Source: Hysterangium stoloniferum
Lineage: Eukaryota; Basidiomycota; Agaricomycetes; Hysterangiales; Hysterangiaceae
Length of the DNA stretch: 64,000 bases
Direction of reading: 5' to 3'
Assembly: GCA_015178975.1 (NCBI GenBank)
Contig: WHVD01000097.1
Coordinates: 186,001 to 250,000 of the forward strand
Position numbers and translations under genes: made by a program. Position 1 is the first letter of the stretch. Every line of letters starts with the position of its first letter. This document shows, in pieces, positions 1 to 10,464 of this stretch. Below the pieces are notes generated by a model. That model was not told the origin of the DNA, ran no database searches, and saw only the letters and a program-made list of their open reading frames with translations.

Positions 1-295
1 AAAGTATGTTAGGAGACTAGAGAACGCTACCCTTATAGGTAGCTTAGATGTTACCCTTGACACCTCTCGCTATTTGACGTCTGGGTCATTTACAAGGTGG
101 TGTCTGCTGGGTAAAAGATGTCTGAGATTTAGCGCCGAGAGCACCCATAGATATACACAAGACTTCGAACTAAGAAATATGGGTATGCTCGAAAGATATA
201 GAGAGTTAGGGAAAAAGAGTAAGAACTAAATAATAAAATACTATAATATATGTATTATTCCACAGTCCAATCATGATATATGCATACCCTTCACA
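1..295 (-). repeat. 3' LTR of element A, truncated by window edge
   Basis: The sequence matches 31,952-31,986 joined to 32,635-32,893, the 5' LTR of A, and ends in CCCTTCACA, the reverse of the LTR start TGTGAAGGG. It is followed by the reversed polypurine tract. About 340 bp of this LTR should lie to the left of the window. This copy lacks the solo LTR present in the 5' LTR, so it shows the uninterrupted target site. Confidence 0.9.
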
Positions 296-308
296 GTGCC
301 CCCCAGTT
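296..308 (-). other. Polypurine tract of element A
   Basis: Read on the minus strand this is ACTGGGGGGCAC, directly before the 3' LTR. The same tract precedes the 3' LTR of B at 21,922-21,933. It is the expected primer for plus-strand DNA synthesis. Confidence 0.75.
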
Positions 309-924
309 TGAAGGGATGTGCTATACAAGGTGTTGAAGAGCATCTGGGACGCCGCCCCAAGCTGCCTGTGAGGATCCCCCTAGGTCCAAAATGATGTTTC
401 CCCATTGTTCCCGTTTTACTCTGAAGGACTCGGCTATTCTCGCTCGAGCCAAATCACTAGAATCCCTGTGCAAGGAGTCGGCCCAGCGTCTGTAAGCCTT
501 CTCCCTGCAACGAACGACTGCGCACACACTAATCGGGGGAGCGGAAATTCGCACAAGAAGAGGAGCATTGGGGAGGGGAGACGAAGACGCGGGTAATGGG
601 GCAGGAACCTGTGGCTGCATAGGGGTCTCTATGGGAGGCGTCAGGATGAGGGCCTCGAGTAGATCTACAAGGCCAGCAATAGAGAGGACGCTTGCTGAGT
701 CTGGGGGCAGACAGTGGGGTTCCACTATGATATGCCGGAACATAGAGAGTTTAACCCCCCGAGCTGCTCGCGCAAAGTTCTCCCCCTCTGCAGGATCCTC
801 GAAGGAGAGATAGAAGTCCTTCATTATCTCAGACAATGGAGTGAGACCACGACAACCCTTAAGGCTCCCTTGAAGGACCAGTTGCTGGAGTACCAGCACT
901 AGCTGTGATAGTACCCTTCCGATG

Positions 925-1056
925 GGGAACTGTTCGGAAGGGTAATTGACAGCTACTCGCGTCCAGAAGGTGGTGGAGATGGGATCGGTGGGGAACTGTT
1001 CGGAAGGGTAATTGACAGCTACTCGCGTCCAGAAGGTGGTGGAGATGGGATCAGTG
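925..1056. repeat. 66-bp tandem duplication in ORF3 of A
   Basis: Bases 925-990 are repeated at 991-1,056 with one difference near the end of the unit. Sixty-six bases keep the reading frame (22 codons). The corresponding part of B (around 21,240-21,310) has a single copy, so the duplication arose in the A lineage. Confidence 0.9.
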
Positions 1057-1924
1057 GGGGAAGGTGGGCTGTCAGAGATGGGGATAGGGATAGGGGATCA
1101 CTCTGGGAGAGGGGTGGTGGCCTTCTGTATCTCCTTGGCTTTTCCGCTCGTCGCTGGAACGGTGATGTCCAGTGTAAGAGGGTCCAAATTGATGTCCATT
1201 CGCTCTTGTGAAAGCTCGTGGATAGGGCTACCTAAGGACACGCAATATGAATAAGGAGAGTTGGGAGGGATAGCCGGTGACAGCGGAAGTGCAGTAGAGA
1301 CTGGTATAGTCTTAGGAGAAGGGGGTGGACCAGGCGCTAGAATCGGGGCTGAGGGAGGGTGTGCAGGATGGAGGATGGGAGGGGGCCTCGACATCGGTGA
1401 AAGATGTGGGACTGGAATCGGGGAAGGTTCGCGTTCCTGCGACGGTTGGCTAGGGCGATGACCCCTCCATACCTTGGATGACGGTCTCCACATTTGTCGT
1501 TGGTTGGGGTCGCTGGTTACGAAGCGAACTTTCGAGGGGAGGAGGAACCCTTCGTGACAGTCCTCTCCCAGATATCAGACGCTATACGCATCATCCCTAT
1601 CCTTGTCTCCCTCCTCATCCTCATCCGAGGAAAAATCGATTGGTCCCCTATGATGTCCCTTTTCTCGTGGGGGCAATGCTTGACCGTCCCCTCGGGTAAG
1701 GATTATTTGTCGCAACTTAATACGCCGGAGTAATTCCCAGTCATAGAAGATGGTACCCTCCTTTTCCTTCCAGCTCTTGGCTCCTGTCGTTCTAACGCAA
1801 GGTGTTCCACCCTCGCTATCATCTGTCTCTGCAAAGTCGGCCCATTTCTCTCCCGGGGGGGGAAGGATCGGTGCGGAAGCTCTGTTTCCGAAATGTATTC
1901 TGTCCTCGCGCCGCTGCCTCTTGG

Positions 1925-2398
1925 TGTGAAGAGTGGTGGAAGTTCAGACCGTTCTATATACGAAGAAATGAGTAGAAAGGAAGGATATTGACCTATTCGG
2001 TGCAATATAAGAGAAAGTGAGAGAAGGAGCACGAGATGACGAATGAGTCAACGAGTGCAATGGTTCGAGTGGAGGCCTCGACTATTACAGTTCAAGGCCA
2101 GAAGTGTTTAGTAGTTCAGATATTGCTACTTATGTAGTAGCTGACACGTTACCCTGATCACCGCTCGTAGTAGACCTAGTTTGTGTCTTTCGAGTGGTGG
2201 TTCTTGGGTTAAAGTGTGTCTGAGTTCTAATTGGTGCTGAGTGCACCCACAAGTATACACAATGCTTCGAACTAATGAAATATGCAATATTCGAAGAATA
2301 TGAAAGATAGAAAAATATGAATAAAATATGTAAAATATAAATGAAATAAAAGGAGTGTTTTACCACAATGATACTGTGGTAAAAGCATACTCCTCACA
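1925..2398 (-). mobile_element. Solo LTR (474 bp) in ORF3 of A
   Basis: It has TG...CA ends and is flanked by CTTGG at 1,920-1,924 and 2,399-2,403. On the minus strand it starts TGTGAGGAGTATGC with the inverted repeat TTTTACCACA/TGTGGTAAAA and ends CACTCTTCACA. It has the short body type with the second kind of 5' end, like the LTR at 3,838. Confidence 0.93.
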
Positions 2399-2791
2399 CT
2401 TGGAGGGGACTCCTTCTCTTGCTCCCCTTGCTTCCTGCTCACTTCTATACTCAGCGCATCTTTCTCTCTTGCGGGTGAGCCTCCTTGCGTTATGTTCCTC
2501 CATAAACATTTCCTGCCTCCGCATGGTAGCAGCAACTTCTTCTGATGACGGTCCGAAAGAGTGCCCTAATGGCTTACTCCAATCAGTACCACTATCTCCC
2601 CTTGGCTCAGCATCAAAGGAGAAAGTCGACGAGGGGGTAGGTCCTAAGGTACCCCGATTGCTCTCGACATTGTCTGTACGAGGCATGTGGGTAATGAATG
2701 CCCCACCAGTCGTGGATGTACTGGCTATCGGGGCCCGCGGGACCTTCTTGAACTTAGGGAGGACTTGCTTGTTCTGCTGGAATGGGAACAT

Positions 2792-3151
2792 TGTAGCGCG
2801 GCAAGGTGATGAAGTGGAAGGTAGATGGAAGAGCTGTAGATAGGTGAAGGACGTGGTATGAAAGATAAAGAAAATTTATGCGATTTTACATGTACTTTTT
2901 ATATATATATTAAATTGAAACTCCACTCGGTTGGTCGTTAAACGAGGTTCAGTAATTGTGGCCGGGTTTTGAATAAAATATTTCCACCGTCAACGAGGGG
3001 TTGTCCCAACCGATCAGAAGGAGAGTAAAAATGAAAGAGAATAGATGCCAATGAGACGGCTCACTGAACGGCTGAAATGTTTCTGGAAGGAAGTTACGAA
3101 AGAAACGGAATAATTGATAGAATAGATGCTTCCTCGAGCGCATATATGTCA
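2792..3151 (-). promoter_or_regulatory. Untranslated spacer and possible promoter before ORF3 of A
   Basis: This 360-bp stretch between the pol stop and the ORF3 start has no gene. On the minus strand it holds an AT-rich TATA-like run (2,895-2,911), then a pyrimidine-rich stretch, then the ORF3 ATG about 100 bases on. B keeps the same layout at 19,517-19,863. A promoter function is an inference from layout alone. Confidence 0.45.
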
Positions 3152-3832
3152 TTAGATTTTGAACAGTGCCTTGTACGCCCTCAGAAGTGCCGGAGTGTTT
3201 CTGAGGTTAGTACTGTTTAGCCACGAATCCTCCTCAGGTCCATAACCTTTCCAGCGTACCCTAAATAGCAGGCGATTTCGCTGTTTTCTGTGCCCAACGA
3301 TAGCTTCGACCTCATATTCTTCATGATCCAGTTTCAACTCTCTTAGGTTCTCAAGTTGGGGTCTTGGACCGAGATTGGGAGGAGAGGGTTGATATTTTCG
3401 GAGATGGTCCTGGTTAATGACTGGATGCATCGGATACTCCGAGGGGATCTTAAGCCTAAATACTTGAGGGTTCAGTTTCTCAAGCACCTCAAACGGTCCA
3501 ATCCGTCTTTGTATTAGTTTCTTCCCAGTTCCCTTGACTTCCACCAGTTCGAGGGAGTGGGGGTTTACCAATACGAGGTCTCCCTCGGAGATATCTTCTA
3601 CAGGTCTTTGCTTCTTGTTATACACTCGTGCTTGAATCTCCTGAGCTCGAGCGATCGAATCTTGCACCATCTGCTGATGATTTTCTAGTTCAAGAATCCA
3701 TTGATCGGCCATAGGGCTATCTGATAGTTCTCTAGGAACTAGGGGTTCGTCACCTCCTAGAACTCGAGACATTCCTCTCGGGAGATATCCCATTAATAAG
3801 AAGGCCGGAGCGTAGTTCGTGGAACTGTGAAC
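3152..3832 (-). pseudogene. Element A integrase C-terminus and chromodomain
   Basis: This is the 3' end of A's pol. It holds the end of the integrase (region before MGYLPRGMSR), a GPFEVL/FRLK segment typical of the integrase C-terminal fold, and a chromodomain (EYEVEAIVGHR ... FRVRWKGYGPEEDSW). Chromodomain integrases define chromoviruses and in studied members bind modified histone tails to guide insertion. The reading frame is open to its stop at 3,152. It was one frame with 4,316-6,912 until the solo LTR at 3,838-4,310 split the integrase. Confidence 0.92.
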
Positions 3833-3837
3833 GGTTG

Positions 3838-4310
3838 TGTGAGGAGTATGCTTTTACCACAGTATCATTGTGGTAAAACACTCCTTTTATTTCATTTATA
3901 TTTTACATATTTTATTCATATTTTTCTATCTTTATATTCTTCGAAACTTGCATATTTCATTAGTTCGAAGCATTGTGTATACTTGTGGGTGCACTCAGCA
4001 CCAATTAAAACTCAGACACACTTTAACCCAGGAACCACCACTCGTAAGACACAAACTAGGTCTACTACGAGCGGTGATCAGGGTAACGTGTCAGCTACTA
4101 CATAAGTAGCAGTATCTGAACTACTGAACACTTCTGGCCTCGAACTATAACAGTCGAGGCCTCCACTCGAACCATTGCACTCGTTGACTCCTTTGTCATC
4201 TCGTGCTCTTTCTCTCACCTTCTCTTATATTGCACCGAATAGGTCAATATTCTTCCTTTCTACTCATTTCTTCGTATATAGAACGGTCTGAACTTCTACC
4301 ACTCTTCACA
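3838..4310 (+). mobile_element. Solo LTR (473 bp) inside A integrase
   Basis: It has TG...CA ends with the duplication GGTTG at 3,833-3,837 and 4,311-4,315. It starts TGTGAGGAGTATGC, carries the inverted repeat around GTATCAT, and ends CACTCTTCACA. It has the short body with the second kind of 5' end. It is opposite in strand to A. Confidence 0.94.
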
Positions 4311-6912
4311 GGTTGAGTTGTACGTGTGGACAACCACTTCAATCCATTGGGACCAGCTCTCCTTAGCAGAAGCACAATAGGCTCGAAGCATCTGTTCTAT
4401 GGTCGCATTCATATTCTCCGTTTGTCCATCCATCTGGGGATGATGAGCTGAAGATACCACGAGGGTAGTACCATAAATCTTACAGACTTCCCGCCAGAAC
4501 CTGCAGGTCCATCTCTTGTCCCAATCACAGATTATTCGAAAGGGCAGTCCGAAGGGGCTGGCCACTTGTTTGACAAATATTCGTCCGAATCCTTCAGCTG
4601 TAAGGTTCGAGAAAGTATGTATGGTAATAGCGAAACGCGTCAATTTATCAATGGCGACGAAGACTGCAGAATAAGAATCCTTCCCTGAGTCGGGTAGTCC
4701 TGTGATTAAGTCCATAGAAATTACTTCGAAAGGCCTAAAAGGTACGTCGGCAGGTCTGAGGGCTCCTTGACGACCGGTGCGATCAACTTTGGTTTTTTGG
4801 CAAATGTCACAGGTACGTGCGTATGACAAGCAATCTTGTAGCATTTTTGGCCAAAAGAACTGGTCTTTCATCAGGTTGAAGAACCGTTGGCCTTCGGCGG
4901 CGTGCGCTCCCTCAAAAGGGTTATCATGTACCAACCTTAAGATAGAGTTAGTCATGGTACTGGGCACACAGACTCGACCTTTCCAGTCCGAGTCATGAAC
5001 GTACAGGAGTCTGTTTGCTCCCACAAAGTAGTGAGAAGGAGTAACCACCGCATTGGGTGAAGGGGTATCTAGAGCGTAGAGATTCCTGAAAACAGGATCT
5101 TTCGCGTATCCCTCTAGAAGTTTATTTATGTATCCTTCCTCGATACTGATTAGCAACTGAGGATGACGCAATGCGAAGTTCGACTCGTCTTCCTGATCGT
5201 TTCTTACTGTGTTATGGGAATCCCATTCTGACTGTCGGACCTTTTGAGTCGCTCCGAAAGGTTCCATAGAGTCGTGTATGGTAGAGAAGACCGCCTTCTT
5301 AGCAGGTTCGTCCTTCCATAGATTTTCCTCAGTACTCTTGTCCAAAGAGGTTGAGGTGATAGCTTGTAAATCATCTCTAATGGGGCTCACAAAAGCTGGT
5401 ACTCGAGGGAGTCTGGACAGTGGGTCCACGTTGCTGTGAACTCTTCCTGCTCGGTGTAAGATCTCGAGACCTGGAAATGCAGCATATATCACCCCCCATG
5501 TGGCTAGTCGACGATTAGTGTTCTCGTACGATCTAGCCCATTGCAGAGCTGCATGGTCCGTAATGAGTAGAACATGTTCACCTTCAATGAAGGGTTGAAA
5601 ATGAACTAGTCCTTCCTTTGCTGCTAACGCTTCCCGTTCAGTAGTGGAATAGTTACGTTCAGCGTTTTTCAGCGTGCGACTCCAGTATGCAATGACTCGC
5701 TCAACGGTAACCTCGGTCTCCTCGAAAGTGGATCCCCATGAGTCTGACCACTCAATCTCGGGCTGTTTGGTTTTATACCGATGAACAAAGGATGGCACGT
5801 CCTGCGCACGGTCGAAAGCCAGTTTGGCTTGGGCGTGGATCTTAGTGTCTATTAAGTCTCCTAAAGCCATTTTCTGGACTTGTTGGAGACAACAGCCTAA
5901 GGCAAAATCCGAAGCATCCGTATATAGCCAATAGGGCATCCCGCTTACTGGATGTCCCAGCACTGGTGCTGATCCTAGCGTGGCTTTAACATCCTCATAA
6001 GCTCTGACATGTTCAGCGGTCCACGCCCAGGGTGTTCCCTTCTTCAGGAGTGAGAATAAAGGAGACACCAGCCAAGAATAGAATGGTATGTATGCCGAAA
6101 AATATAGGACCATCCCAAGGAACCGTTGCAGTTTGGAAACCTTAGTAGGTGGGGCCAGTTCCAATATAGCGCGAACTTTCTCTTGATGAGTCGAGAAACC
6201 CAACCTGGATACCTTATGACCCAACAACAAGATCGAATTATATCCGATAAAACATTTCTTGGGGGAGAGAGTGATGCTGGCCGAAGCAATAGCACCGAGC
6301 ACCTGATTTAGGTGAAGCAGATGATCGTCCCAATTTTTAGAGAATATTACTATGTTGTCGATGTAAACCAAACAAAAGATCCATAAATAGGGTGCTAAAA
6401 CTGTTTGCATAACGCACTGAAACGTGGAGGGACTGTTTCTAAGCCCGAACGGCATCCTTTTAAATTGCCACAGCCCTCTGTGAGATCTGAAGGCTGTTTT
6501 GGGCTTATCATCCTCTAACATTTCTAATTGAGTAAATCCAGCTAACGCGTCGAAAGAAGATAGGACGTTTGACCCCGACAACGCTTGCATGATCTCCAAT
6601 TGACGTGGTAAAGGAAATTCATCTGGAACAGTAAGATGATTGAGTTTCCGGTAATCGATAACCACTCGTGGTTTACCATTGTGGTAAACTACGAAAGCTG
6701 GTGCCCCCCATGGACTTTTAGATGGCTCGATGACACCCTGTTCAAACCAGGTATCCATTTGCTCATCTATAACTCTCCGATTGGCAGGGGAAGAGGGGAA
6801 CATAGGCATGGAAATGGGCTGGGCGCCCTCTTTCAAAGGGATAGGGACTCTGCATTCCACTTGCCCTAAACGTCCATCGACTCCGAAAGCCTTAACGTTC
6901 TCAGTCAAAACT
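4311..6912 (-). pseudogene. Element A RT, RNase H and integrase
   Basis: Reading from 6,908 to the left: RT (VIEPSKSPWGAPAFVV, DYRKLN, RMPFGL, LVYIDNIVIFS), RNase H (YTDASDFALGCCLQQ, ITDHAALQWA), integrase zinc domain (CDICQKTK) and core (MDLITGLPDSGK, CDWDKRW, HHPQMDGQTENMN). Gypsy RTs normally have YXDD; here the second Asp is Asn, which should abolish catalysis. The integrase core also reads CDWDKRW where B has WDRDKRW. The frame itself is nearly open over 860 codons, so most damage to this part is by missense change and by insertion. Element B interrupts the RT at its N-terminal side. Confidence 0.93.
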
Positions 6913-7385
6913 TGTAAAGGGTATGCATATATGCATACCTGGACTAAGGAATAATAGCCAGATTATAGTACTTTATTATTTACCTTTTATTTTCTTTCTT
7001 TATATTCTTTCTATATTTCGAGCACACCTTGATTTTGTAGTTCGAAGCTTTGTGTATACGTATGGGCACTCTCGGCGCCAAAAGAGACAGACACACTTTA
7101 ACCCAAGAACCACCACTTGTAAAACACAAACTAGGTCTACTACGAGCAGTGATCAGGGTAACGTGTCAGCTACCACATAGGTAGCATTATCTGAACTACT
7201 GAATACTTCTGGCCTCGAACTGTAATAGTCGAGGCCTCCACTCGAACCATCGCACTCGTTGACTCCTTCGTCATCTTGTGCTCTTTCTCTCACTTTCTCT
7301 TATATTGCACCGAATAGGTCAATATCCTCCTCTTCTACTCATTTCTTCGTATATAGAACGGTCTGAACTTCTACCACTCTTCACA
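6913..7385 (+). repeat. 5' LTR of element B
   Basis: It starts TGTAAAGGGTATGC and ends CACTCTTCACA. The 20-bp perfect palindrome GGTATGCATATATGCATACC lies seven bases from the 5' end. It is paired with the 3' LTR at 21,934-22,406. Confidence 0.96.
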
Positions 7386-7386
7386 G

Positions 7387-7400
7387 TGGTGATCCGGGCC
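7387..7400 (+). other. Primer-binding site of element B
   Basis: TGGTGATCCGGGCC starts one base after the LTR and begins with TGG, complementary to the CCA end of a tRNA. A has the nearly identical site at 31,592-31,605. I cannot name the primer tRNA from this alone. Confidence 0.7.
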
Positions 7401-8056
7401 AGACCGTTCTTTTCCTATGAGGAAAAACTTATTATTTGACTACTAAGACCTGAACACGCGAATGACTACGGGCAAGAATCAAACATCTAGGCCTTCATCA
7501 ACGCCGGGTAGCTCCATGCCTCGTCAAAAATCTTTTAACCTAGAACCACCCCGTAACGTCACCCTGAGGAAGTCTTCATCGACTTTTCAAGGATCAGCTC
7601 CTCCGGAGGATTCCCCCGGAGTAGTAGCTGGATCGTCTACGAACATTCCCCAACTTCCTCCAGGATCACCTCCTCCAGAGGATTCCCCCGAAGTAGTAGC
7701 TGGATCGTCAATGAACATTCCCCCCGATCCACCTGAGGAACGCTCATTACTCGAGCAGTTAGACACCCCTGGAGTTAACGTTGAGCCTAATCTCGCACCC
7801 ATGCCCGTTCTCAGATTCCCTCCGAGACAGGTCATCCTTAAGCAGTTCCTCGGAGGTCATATGGTTTACGCCCAGCCCATCAACTACAAATGGGATATGT
7901 ACTACACCAATCGAATCCCCGAGGATCAGGTTACCCCCTTCGTGGAGGAGTACAGTACGGATTACCCTATTCTACTGGAGACTGTAGCAGTCTGGTTAGG
8001 GTGTTATCAAGCGATTCTATCGGCGTGGGATTTATTCACGCGACCAGGGAACCTTG

Positions 8057-8432
8057 CACTGGAGGCACCCCAAGGTTTTTGGAGTCTGAAAACCTTCTGA
8101 AAATCCTAATATTTGGCCAAATTTTCAAAGAATTCTTTGAAATGATAAATTGTTTGAAATTTTTAAGTTTTAATAGGATTTTCCAAAGTGGAAAATCATA
8201 TCTGAAAACTTTAAATATTTGTATCAAGAAACTCTGACTAATTGATGTTTCCTTAGATTTCCTAAGACAAAAATTTAAAGTTTTCAGATATGATTTTCCA
8301 CTTTGAAAAATCCTATTAAAATTAAAAAATTTCAAACAATTTATCATTTCAAAGAATTCTTAGAAAATTTGGCCAAATATTAGGATTTTCAAAAGGTTTT
8401 CTAACTCCAAAAATCTTGGGGTGCCTCCAGTG
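8057..8432. mobile_element. Fold-back MITE of CACTA type in gag of B
   Basis: The termini are a perfect inverted repeat, CACTGGAGGCACCCCAAG at the left and its complement at the right. The duplication is TTG (8,054-8,056 and 8,433-8,435). CACT(A/G) ends with a 3-bp duplication fit the CACTA (EnSpm/CMC) superfamily. Almost the whole 376 bp is palindromic with arms of about 165 bp around a short AT-rich centre, and it has no coding capacity. The matching site in A (near 30,940) is empty. Confidence 0.88.
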
Positions 8433-9646
8433 TTGAGGATTTGACCCAATCGATTCCTGAATGGTCGAACGAGGTGACGACCACTATGGAAGGAGGAAGA
8501 AGAATTCTCAAGCAGGAGGTGTTTTCTCTGTTCCTTGAAGCACTTCGTACGCATGATGATGTGTTGCAGATCCTGCATGTCCTGCTTAGTGGAGATCATG
8601 TTGTGCCTAAGGTTGACTACCAGTACATGTACATCCGTATGTTGGAGGAGTCTCTCAATGGAGTCACGCCAAATCTATCGCTGGCATACCTCACTTTAAG
8701 AGGTCGGTTGAAGCGAAACCAAAGAAGACTTGATAAGATGGTTTTAGAGGTACTCCTCCCCTATAACGACTCGATCCAGGTCCCTGATTCGCCTATCTCC
8801 ACAACCAATTCGTTCGTTCGCAACTTAAACGGGTCCCCTGATACTCGTTTTCTGCATTCTCTCAACTGTCCCGTAATATTGGAGGATTTTCCACCGGACT
8901 TGAGGACGCAAGTGATAGAACGCCTTCAGGAGAAGAGGATTGAGGTCTGCACTCCCTTCCATCAACCCCAGCCGTGTCGACTTCTGAACGCGACGGAGAT
9001 CGAGAGACAAATCGCGATGGAACCGGGCCTAACGTCTCTCCAGGGAGATCACCGCTCTCGCATCGCATTTGAGGGAGTCTCCAACAGTCCTAACTTCAGG
9101 AATGAAGTGACCACTCTCAGAAACCGATCAGTCACCAACAAGGGTCGACCGTCCTTCTCCACAGCATTCACTGAGGGCATAGCTGGCCCAGTTGCTGGTC
9201 GAGGATCGCTTAATCCAGACGGTCCCGGCCATTCTCTACCGATCACTTCAAACCCTTTCTTGCCATCAGGAGGACCCCCTAGCGATTCATCTGGGAGTTC
9301 GAATACTTCAGACCGGGGAGGGAACTCAGGACGTGGGGAACGCCACAATGGAGTGCCTAATACCCCTTTTCGAACTCCGAGGCGGTCTGTTATGTATTTT
9401 TAGGTTTTTCCGATTTTTAACCAATCTCCCCCTAAACAAATTGATAAAAACAAGTTCAAATGTACTTATATTGCGACGAAATTATTGTACAATATTCTCC
9501 TGAATTTAACCTGATTTTTACAATTTATTTCATATTTTTATGATTTAATTTGGGAGAACTATCGAAATTCTACTGTTTATTCTTTTTTAACTAAAAATCT
9601 TCGAAGTCGGCCTTCTGGCGCTTATTGCACAACGCGCGGGAATATT

Positions 9647-9908
9647 CGTCACAACGGTGACATTCGTCACAACGGTGACATTCGTCACAACGGTGACATT
9701 CGTCACAACGGTGACATTCGTCACAACGGTGACATTCGTCACAACGGTGACATTCGTCACAACGGTGACATTCGTCACAACGGTGACATTCGTCACAATG
9801 GTGACCTTCGTCACAACGGTGACTGTCGTCACAACAAGTGACTGTCGTCACAACGGTGACTGTCGTCACAACGGTGACTGTCGTCACAACAAGTGACCGT
9901 CGTCACAA
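9647..9908. repeat. 18-bp minisatellite in U3 of long LTR copy 1
   Basis: About 14 units begin CGTCACAACGGTGACATT and drift at the right end (GTGACTGT, AACAAGTGACTGT variants). Each unit contains the inverted repeat GTCAC-AACG-GTGAC and could fold as a hairpin. Open frames across it are only by-products of a repeat length divisible by three. Confidence 0.93.
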
Positions 9909-10131
9909 AATGCGACGACTTGTCACAAACGCGACACGCGCGGGAAAATTATGTAATCAGCGCGCGCACGAAATCAGCAACTTCGCGACGCGCGAGAACA
10001 TTACATCAGCATATATGCTACAATGGAAAGTAGCAGAAACTCCTGGAATATTCCAGCAGATTCCAGGTAAAATAGCTAAAAATAGGTAAAACAAGTAGCT
10101 AGAACATTCTCCCATGTCTCAGATTTTACTG

Positions 10132-10151
10132 TATATAAGGAGCTCTGCTCC
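10132..10151 (+). promoter_or_regulatory. TATA box and short palindrome of long LTR copy 1
   Basis: TATATAA at 10,132-10,138 is followed at once by GGAGCTCTGCTCC, which has GGAGC/GCTCC arms. The same pair occurs in copies 2 (16,145), 3 (24,861-24,880, reverse) and 4 (27,982). It marks the likely U3/R boundary. Confidence 0.7.
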
Positions 10152-10223
10152 ACCACTGAAATATAACTTATTTTAACCCATTTACTACACCACATCAGTG
10201 TGCCACTGCATCAGCAGTTATAT

Positions 10224-10464
10224 TCCACCCCTAGTTGGGCTGTTGGATAAATATATACAAACACTTAGTCACCTCTAGTTGAGCTGCTGACCTAAGCTAT
10301 CTCAGGATCCCTTTGCCACCTCTAGTTGAGCTTCTGGTAATAATCCTACCCCCTTGTCACCTCTAGTTGAGCTTCTGACAAACAACTTGTTCTCTTTTTG
10401 CCACCTCTTAGTTGAGTAGCTGGCTATCCTTTATTACTAATCCACCTCTAGTTGAGTTGTTGGC
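10224..10464 (+). repeat. Stem-loop array in R region, long LTR copy 1 (six units)
   Basis: Units of 24-25 bases start at 10,224, 10,268, 10,315, 10,356, 10,400 and 10,441. Each has an outer stem (GTCA/TGAC, GCCA/TGGC or TCCA/TGGA), a 1-by-4 internal loop, an inner stem (CTC/GAG or CCC/GGG) and the loop TAGTT or TTAGTT. Where one arm of a stem changes, the other usually changes to match. The array lies between TATA and AATAAA, so it should be in the transcript. Confidence 0.8.

Larger units (their letters stand above)
321..2791 (-). pseudogene. Third ORF of element A (after pol), interrupted
   Basis: The reading starts at 2,791 (MFPFQQNKQV), runs left and ends in LQHLV followed by a stop at 321. 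A solo LTR at 1,925-2,398 interrupts it. Comparison with B shows one long ancestral frame: a basic, coiled-coil-like N-terminal part, an acidic patch (SSDEDEE), a long proline-rich part, and a conserved C-terminal part rich in Arg, Trp and Leu (for example KAYRRWADSL). I see no signal peptide, membrane segment or zinc finger, so nothing supports an envelope protein. I do not recognise the family. A 66-bp in-frame tandem duplication lies at 925-1,056. The gene is on the same strand as pol and has its own possible promoter at 2,792-3,151. Confidence 0.75.

Noticed and set aside
321-2791. ORF3 as an envelope gene
   Set aside because: It sits in the env position but has no signal peptide, membrane span or cysteine-rich ectodomain.
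8036-8347. Minus-strand open frame of 103 codons in gag of B
   Set aside because: It lies in the palindromic fold-back element and mirrors the plus-strand frame.
9647-9908. CRISPR-like array of short palindromic repeats
   Set aside because: Units are directly adjacent with no unique spacers, and the genome is eukaryotic; it is a minisatellite.
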